From contig CM055072.1 of the NCBI GenBank assembly GCA_029204045.2, forward strand, positions 8,496,854 to 8,560,853: DNA of 64,000 nucleotides. The letters run 5' to 3'. Below the pieces are notes generated by a model. The model saw nothing but the letters and a program-made list of their open reading frames with translations. It had not been told where the DNA came from and ran no database searches. This document shows positions 57,810 through 64,000 of this stretch, in pieces. Source of the stretch: Tillandsia leiboldiana (taxonomy: Eukaryota > Streptophyta > Magnoliopsida > Poales > Bromeliaceae). Position numbers and translations under genes: made by a program. Position 1 is the first letter of the stretch, and each line of letters begins with the position of its first letter.

Positions 57810-58300
57810 CAATTGCTCGTAGACACTTGCAATTGGCCTCCACGCGATCCGCACGCAAAACGAAGCACGGTGCTGGAGTCCGCACGCAAAACAGAGTCCG
57901 CACGCAAAACGGTGCATGGTGCCGGAGTCCGCACGCAAAACGGAGCACGGTGCAAGAATCCGCACGCAAAACGGAGTCCGCACGCAAAACGATGCACGGT
58001 GCCGGAGTCCGCACGCAAAACGGTGCACGGTGCCGGAGTCCACACGCAAAACGGTGCACGGTGCCGGAGTCCGCACGCAAAACGGAGCACGGTGCAAGAA
58101 TCCACACGCAAAACGAAGTCCGACCGCAAAACGGTGCACGGTGCCGGAGTTCGCACGCAAAACGGTGCACGGTGCCGGAGTCCGCATGCAAAACGGAGTC
58201 CGCATGCAAAACGGTGCACGGTGCCAGAATCCGCATGCAAAACAAAGTCCGCATGCAAAACGGTGCACGGCACCGGAGACCGCACGCAAAATGGTGCAGT
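57810..58300 (-). repeat. CAATTG anchor plus CACGCAAAACGGTGCAC array
   Basis: The anchor CAATTGCTCGTAGACACTTG CAATTG (57810-57835) is followed by about 17 cores GCACGCAAAACGGtGCACGG with GTGCCGGAGTCC spacers. Higher-order copying is visible (blocks of a short then a long unit). Both strands stay open for 130-250 codons purely because of the repeat. Confidence 0.9.
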
Positions 58301-59501
58301 AAAACACGGTCCCTAATAAAGATAAGAGCAAGAGGGTCAAACTCAAAGTCCAAAAGAACGCCACAGACTGCGCAAAAACACCGTAAAATTAACACACGGG
58401 ACCAACCTTGACTGCGCCGCGCCGCCCAACTGCTCCGTTGGAAAAACTCGCGTGCTCCACGAGGCCCACGACGCACCGCCGCACCCCACACAACTCCCTC
58501 CCTCTCACTCTCTCACGCTCGGTTGGAGAAGAAAGGAAGTGAAGAGAAGAAAGAATGGCGCTCGAGGTGGAGAAGGAAGAAGAAGAAGAAGAAAAAGGAG
58601 AGAAGGTGCTCATGCACCGGGTCCACGGTGCACCGCCAATGGGGAGCCACCAGCCCGCGGTCCACGCAGCCGGGCGCGTGCACCGGGTCCACGCAGGCGC
58701 CCCGGGCGCCACGCGGCACGCGGCAACGCGCCCGCCACACGGGCGCGTTACACCCGCGCCACCCCAGGCGCGGGACACCCGCGCGCCACACGGGCGCGTG
58801 CCCCCGCGCCCGCGCGGGCGCCAACGGGGGCCCGCCACGTGGCGGCCCCGCGTTGACCCGCGCACGAGGCGCGCTTCCCCAGCCCGCCAACTGCACGCCG
58901 TGCGCAGCACGCCAGCCTCGATCCGCGCGCCATCCTCGGGATCCGTGCCGGCCTCGAAACTCGCGCACAAGCCTCGAAAAACGCACGCGTCAATCGAGCT
59001 CCAAAACAAACAAGTAAATAGCCCATTCTCAACGATTTCGCGCACTGAATCCAAAAACGATGTCCGATTCTCCAAATTCTCAACCGAAAATTTGTCGAAT
59101 GCCCCCGGATAGCCCACTTGATCCAATTTTCGCGCCGGGTCCAAATCTGAAGTCTGATTTGCCATATTCCAACTCTAAAAATTCCCAAAGGCGACCGGAG
59201 AGGTAATCTTTTATCCAAACCTCGCCCGGAGTCCAAATTTGACATCTACGCAGCGCGAAACCACCTCTAAACACTCGACGGGTCCTCCAATTTCCCACGG
59301 GATCTCCTTTTAAGCCCAAAGTCCAACACTTGTGTCCAAATTGCGCACAACACCACCGACGCACCACGCAGGCCTCCTGTGATGCAAACTAAATCTCAAA
59401 TTGCACCACAAATTCATTTCTTGGGCCCGACATGCGCACAAACACTCCCAAAGGCCACTAAACTGACAGAAATCTCTTAAGTGGGGATTCGGGTCCTCAC
59501 A

Positions 59502-59516
59502 TCCTCCCCCACTAAA
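59502..59516 (-). promoter_or_regulatory. Polypurine tract
   Basis: Minus strand TTTAGTGGGGGAGGA directly before the 3' LTR, identical to that at 19022-19036. Confidence 0.85.
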
Positions 59517-61255
59517 AGAAAGTTTCATCCTCGAAACTAGATCAAGTCCATCAGGAGTCACAAATACCACGGGTAGGTTTCCATCAATACGCCTCCAGCT
59601 CCCGAAACACCACTCACTCCCCGTGATTACTCCGCAACAACGACAACAACAAGTACGGTATGGCCTGATGTGCAATTCTCTCATCTCTCGAGCCAGAAAT
59701 TGCAACGGGCGTCCCTCGTACTCCAACAATCACAGATCTCAAAGGGGCAAGTAAATCACGGGCGAGGAAAAACACATCACTCCTGAGCTGAGGCGTGAAA
59801 TACCCAAGGGCTCCAATAAAAGGCTGGGGGGAAACGGAAATAACCATTAGTGCAACACGCACCAAACCACATCATGGTGCCAACCTCAACAAGGCGACCC
59901 GAAGCATACCCACACATTCATCCAATAAGGAAAGAAATCCAACTCGGTTACTTCCCGATCCAAACCACCCGAGTGGACTACTCAACCGCAGGCTACCCTC
60001 AAAAGGGATCCCCAAGAGACACACTCTCATGCCACAGTTAGTCACTCAACATGCTATCATAACCCCAACGGACCCACGGGCCGAAGTCGATCCCTCAACT
60101 AATAAAGAACACCCTGACGAGGACCAAACCGTCGGTGAACGGGACTGAAAACTGGCTCGCAAGGCGATCATAAAGCTGATGCCCAAACTCGCGGTCAAAA
60201 GTCCGAACCAACAACGACAACCCGCGCAAAACCCACTCAAGATGCTGAAAGCTGTAGTCTCCACTGGTGCCGCATGGCAGAACTGTAAACCAAAGCTGAA
60301 AACTTAAACTATCATAGTAGAGAACAGAAATGCTGGTCTCAGCCAAACTCGAATTACATCCATATGGTCGGGTTCCACCGCCGCTCCAACGGCTAGAAAA
60401 AGGTGACCCAAGAAGGCATGCACTTGGAGCTAAAACTTGTGTGCTCTATGCCAACCAATCCCCAAGCGCTTGGTCAAAACACCGAACTGCCACAGTTTCC
60501 AACAAGTCTGCCGATACAACTCACGGCCTCAACTCCATTGGACATAATCCACAGGCCTCCTCCAGATGCACAACACCAACAGAAACCTGTATCTCTAGTG
60601 CACGTGGTAACAAATCTACCTCCAGTCCAGACAGGAAAGCCAAAAACACTCAACTCAACTGCTGTAAGGAAATCATGCCCGCGATAACCTGGTCCACTGC
60701 CGTAGCGCCCTCCAACCTGCGGTACAGACTCATCCGCTCGATGTAGATGGTCGTCGCTCAGTCTGCCCCGACGTCGTGGCCCTATCTGCCTGAAAATGTC
60801 CCGACTGTCCAAACTCAGGCGGCACTAGATGCCTCTCCCCGGAGCTAGCCCCTGGCGCTCCGTCTCTCTCTGACATGATCACTAATCCTCGGTCAACCCA
60901 CCGGCAAGCTCAATCGCTGCATCTAACGTCGGTGCCCGCCGAGGATACATCAAGTGATAGATATTCCGATGCAGTCCTTTCTCAACAAGCTCAACCTTCT
61001 AGGCCTCATCCAGGTGACATGGGGTACGCCGCTCAACAATCGCAAAACTCGCGAACATACTCCAGAAGAGATCGACTCCCCTGCTGCAGGCGTCCAAGAT
61101 CCCCTTCCAGTTTCTGCTTACACTGTCAGGAAAGAAGGCCCTGAGCAGCAAAGCACGAAACTGGTTCCAAGTCAACAACCGCGCTCCCGGTGGTCCAACA
61201 GGACGAACTCGACGCCACCAAATCTCGGCATCCTGTCAGACCATCTCAATCTCAC
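59517..61255 (-). pseudogene. Eroded Gag-Pol of element 56056 onward
   Basis: In sense order: Gag at about 61255-60880 (WWRRVRPVGPPGARLLTWNQ and F.ALLLRAFFPDSVSRNW, the Trp-Trp and W..F..F..Y/F pattern of Gag). Then protease at about 60770-60400, aligning with 25500-25100 (YGSGPGYRGHDFLTAVEL against YCSGAGDRGASVITVATM; LPRALEIQVS; VHLEEACGLCPMEL). The C-terminal chromodomain-like end is at about 59730-59540 (LAREMRELHIRPYR). RT, RNase H and most of integrase are missing or unreadable between 60350 and 59740. Many stops and frameshifts; it cannot make protein. Confidence 0.65.
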
Positions 61256-61266
61256 TAAAGCAACCA

Positions 61267-62549
61267 CTTGGTAACTCGACCAGGGCATGTACCCACCTGG
61301 TAACTCGGCCAGGGGTATGTACCCATCTGGTAGCTCGGCCAGTGGAAAGTATCCTCCTGGTAACTCGGCCAGGGAAAAGTGTCCTCCTGGTAACTCGGCC
61401 AGGGCATGTGCCCACCTGGTAACTCGGCCAGGGCAATGTATCCATCTGGTAGCTCGGCCAGTGGAAAGTATCCTCCTGGTAACTCGGCCAGGGAAAAGTG
61501 TCCTCCTGGTAACTCGGCTAGGGCATGTGCCCACCTGGTAACTCGGCCAGGGGCAATGTATCCATCTGGTAGCTCGGCCAGTGAAAAGTATCCTCCTGGT
61601 AACTCGGCCAGGGAAAAGTGTCCTCCTGGTAACTCGGCCAGGGCATGTGCCCACCTGGTAACTCGGCCAGGGGCAATGTATCCATCTAGTAGCTCAGCCA
61701 GTGGAAAGTATCCTCCTGGTAACTCGGCCAGGGTATGTGCCCACCTGGTAACTCGGCCAGGGAAAATGTATCCATCTGGTAGCTCGGCCAGTGGAAAGTG
61801 TCCTCCTGGTAACTCGGCCAGGGCATGTGCCCACCTGGTAACTCGGCCAGGGGCAATGTATCCATCTGGTAGCTCGGCCAGTGGAAAGCATCCTCCTGGT
61901 AACTCGGCCAAGGCATGTGCCCACCTGGTAACTCGGCCAGGGGCAATGTATTCATCGGTAGCTCGGCCAGTGGAAAGTATCCTCCTGGTAACTCGGCCAG
62001 GGAAAAGTGTCCTCCTGGTAACTCGGCCAGGGCATGTGCCCACCTGGTAACTCCGCCAGGGGCAATGTATCCATATGGTAGCTCGGCCAGTGGAAAGTAT
62101 CCTCCTGGTAACTCGGCCAGGGAAAAGTGTCCTCCTGGTAACTCGGCCAGGGCATGTGCCCACCTGGTAACTCGGGCAGGGGCAATGTATCCATCTGGTA
62201 GCTCGGCCAGTGGAAAGTATCCTCCTGGTAACTCGGCCAGGGAAAAGTGTCCTCCTGGTAACTCGGCCAGGGCATGTGCTCACCTGGTAACTCGGCCAGG
62301 GGCAATGTATCCATCTGGTAGCTCGATCAGTGGAAAGTATCCTCCTGGTAACTCGGCCAGGGCGTGTGCACACCTGGTAACTCGGCCAGGGGCAATGTAT
62401 CCATCTGGTAGCTCGGCCAGTGGAAAGTATCCTCCTGGTAACTCGGCCAGGGAAAAGTGTCCTCCTGGTAACTCGGCCAGGGCATGTGCCCACCTGGTAA
62501 CTCCGCCATGGGCAATGTATCCATCTGGTAGCTCGGCCAGTGGAAAGCA
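61267..62549. repeat. 30 bp minisatellite with 120 bp higher-order unit
   Basis: About 43 units with core CCTGGTAACTCGGCCAGG. Four variant units (31, 30, 30 and 29 bp) make a 120 bp block: GGCAATGTATCCAT, GTGGAAAGTATCC, GAAAAGTGTCC and GCATGTGCCCA joins recur in that order. Each core has CCTGG/CCAGG arms and can form a small hairpin. The array lies between the leader and the Gag remnant of the element. A 431-codon open frame on the minus strand (62550-61255) consists of 40-residue repeats produced by the 120 bp unit and has no known domain. Confidence 0.93.
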
Positions 62550-63159
62550 TCTACACAGCTGGGACTGCCGTCACTCCAAACGGCTCCCATAACAACACCC
62601 CACTCATAGGCGAGAAGAACCGACTGACGCGGCAAAGATCCGAAAATCCCGATAGACCGGTGCCTAGAACCCCAATCAAACAAGAACAGACTCTAGGCTC
62701 AGCCTATCGAAGTTCTCGATCCTTTACCGTTCAGGGATTCGACCCCTCTTGGTTAAAGTGGGAAACTATCTCAACACGCAAACTCCTGGGTCTCGCTATG
62801 CTCTGATAGCTCTGCCTCCCGCTGCTCGGGTATTCATCAGGTGCGGGGTGTGTCCTCTTCACAACACGACGTCTCAGGACTATCGTAGTCCACTGCACAA
62901 TAACAAACGTCAGGACACAACAACCATACGACCCAATCCAGCGAAAGTCTAAGACATGTCATCCATTCCATAGCATTATGTTGTCTGCGGCCAACATAAT
63001 CGCTTAGGAAAGTAAACATGCCAATCACTCATCCCGTCTCTTGGGAGAGGTATAAAACTCAATCAGGACTCTCGCTATAAGTCACGACTCTCACGTAGTC
63101 ATCCTAATGTCCAACCACAAGCCAAGGGTTTCTAAGTCCACCATGACCTACAACCTAGG
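62550..63159 (-). other. Leader of element 56056 onward, with an LTR-derived segment
   Basis: 62550-62790 resembles solo-LTR sequence at 7782-7995 (shared CCCCACTCATA.GCGAGAAGAACCGACTGAC and CCAATCAAACAAGAACAGACT stretches), so part of an LTR was copied or recombined into the interior. 62920-63159 matches the leader at 21095-21366. No gene. Confidence 0.7.
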
Positions 63160-63170
63160 CTCTGATACCA
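63160..63170 (-). promoter_or_regulatory. Primer-binding site, initiator tRNA-Met
   Basis: Minus strand TGGTATCAGAG, 8 bp from the 5' LTR edge at 63179. Confidence 0.85.
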
Positions 63171-63178
63171 CTCTAATC

Positions 63179-64000
63179 TGTCACGCCCCGGGGTCGAAAC
63201 TGCGACCCGGGCTCGCTAACATATCCGACATCTGTACGGAAACTGCCGTACAGACGAAGCGTCTAACCTGCAAAAAGAATCAACTACAGTACACAGATAT
63301 CAGAGCTGAAAGTAACTACTAAAAACTGAAAATAATATAATATTCATCTCCCAAATACGATCGTATAAAAAGTCCTCTGATACAAAACTCAAAAGGGAGA
63401 TATCTCCAATAAAATACATCGGTGTACAAGCTCTCAAATACAAAAGTATCCTCACTACATCAGTCTCTCAAACTGTAAAATAAAGTACAACTAATCAACA
63501 GAAGCTCTCCTCTGAATGGGTACCGCTACACTCCAACGACGGGTAGGGAACTAGCTCGCGACTCCCTCGAAACCAGTCAGAAGGATCAGCAACTGGAGCA
63601 CAGGAACAGGAGTAGAAGTACCTGGGGAAAAAGATACCACGACGGGTGTGAGAACTACTTCCCACAGAAGTTCTCAGTGGGTGCCGTCAACAAGCCCAAC
63701 GGTCTGCCCACTAAGTCTACTAGAGACAAAAGATAACAGTGGAATGAAATCTGAATAAGAAAAGCTGGAGCTACTCTACAGCTACCATGCCTCTATCTAG
63801 ATGCTCAAAAAGTGGAACAGATGAAAGTAAATGTGACCACACGCACCCAAGGTGCTCAATCAACCCAATCGAACTGACTCCCTCATAGGGTCCAGTCAAG
63901 CCTGCGCCTGTCAACTAGGAACGCACCTGCCCACTACCACACATCCACATGAGGACGGGATTTACGTGGGGCGTCCTGTCCGACTAACTCACCCCTCGCG
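63179..64000 (-). mobile_element. 5' LTR (window-truncated) of element 56056 onward
   Basis: It begins TGTCACGCCCCGGGGTCG and is colinear with 56056-56877 without indels that I noticed. The U5 beta hairpin is at 63229-63256 with CAGTTT sense loop. The remainder lies past the window end. Confidence 0.92.

Larger units (their letters stand above)
56056..59501 (-). mobile_element. 3' LTR of element 56056 onward
   Basis: 3,446 bp, TGTCACGCCCCGGGGTCG to ..GGGTCCTCACA. It carries twin U5 hairpins (56063-56133; beta arms CATCTGTACGG and CCGTACAGACG on the plus strand), the paired-hairpin module (56527-56588), a repeat array (57810-58300) and a G+C-rich block (58610-58970). No clear TATA box was seen. 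Confidence 0.93.
56056..64000 (-). mobile_element. Two-LTR gypsy element with eroded coding region, running off the window
   Basis: The 3' LTR is 56056-59501, the interior 59502-63178, and the 5' LTR starts at 63179 and is cut by the window end. The left flank is CGCGC (56051-56055); its partner is outside. The first 820 bp of the two LTRs differ at about 17 positions by eye (about 2%), whereas Gag and Pol are reduced to scraps. Leader, polypurine tract and primer-binding site match the element at 16118-25064. Confidence 0.92.

Noticed and set aside
57845..58300. CRISPR-like look of regular cores and variable spacers
   Set aside because: Plant LTR context, cores and spacers both drift, spacers are partly repeated, and there are no cas genes. 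It is an LTR minisatellite.
61255..62550. 431-codon open frame as a repetitive protein
   Set aside because: The frame exists because the repeat period is a multiple of three and lacks stops; other frames and the opposite strand are open too, and no domain is seen.

Overview
This 64 kb window is intergenic DNA from a large plant genome. It is almost entirely nested Ty3/gypsy LTR retrotransposons. There are many LTRs of 2.3 to 4.2 kb, primer-binding sites complementary to initiator tRNA-Met, chromovirus-type Gag-Pol, two 5S-rRNA-bearing Cassandra TRIM elements and one small hAT-type DNA element. I see no host protein gene and no tRNA or full rRNA gene. The species cannot be named from this sequence.

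Layout. (1) 1-5150: a minus-strand Gag-only (TR-GAG-like) element, with a 3' LTR that runs off the window and carries a hAT MITE, a Gag pseudogene and a truncated 5' LTR. (2) 5151-25620: an old gypsy Pol on the minus strand, split by two insertions. One is a solo LTR (6341-15301) that itself holds two more solo LTRs and a Cassandra element. The other is a two-LTR element with an eroded interior (16118-25064). (3) 25631-52094: a second Cassandra element, split in two places. Its internal region holds a 4.2 kb solo LTR (25791-40581), and inside that sits a structurally intact element (26096-36634) with a 1579-residue Gag-Pol. Its 5' LTR holds a plus-strand solo LTR (40923-52056) that contains two further solo LTRs (43045-46687 and 48080-51985). 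(4) 52095-64000: LTR fragments, a plus-strand LTR (53351-56055), and inside that a minus-strand element (56056 to beyond the window) with an eroded coding region and a 1.3 kb minisatellite.

The nesting was read from paired termini (TGT..ACA) and matching target-site duplications: ctatg, gaaga, gtaac, tcaaa, aatag, gtcca, caagg, ttata, ggcat and gaggt (5 bp each), and 8 bp for the hAT element. Where an inserted element splits Pol, the reading frame resumes across the duplicated target.

The intact element is the only visible source of complete enzymes. Its two LTRs differ by three substitutions plus homopolymer lengths, so it is very young. The 16118 and 56056 elements have LTR pairs that are still similar (a few percent different by eye) but badly eroded coding regions, which suggests they moved with proteins supplied in trans. 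The most interesting signal is structural. LTRs that differ in sequence keep the same hairpins near the LTR 3' end (U5), with compensatory base changes, and also share a second paired-hairpin module about 400-475 bp from that end and TATA boxes set inside palindromes.
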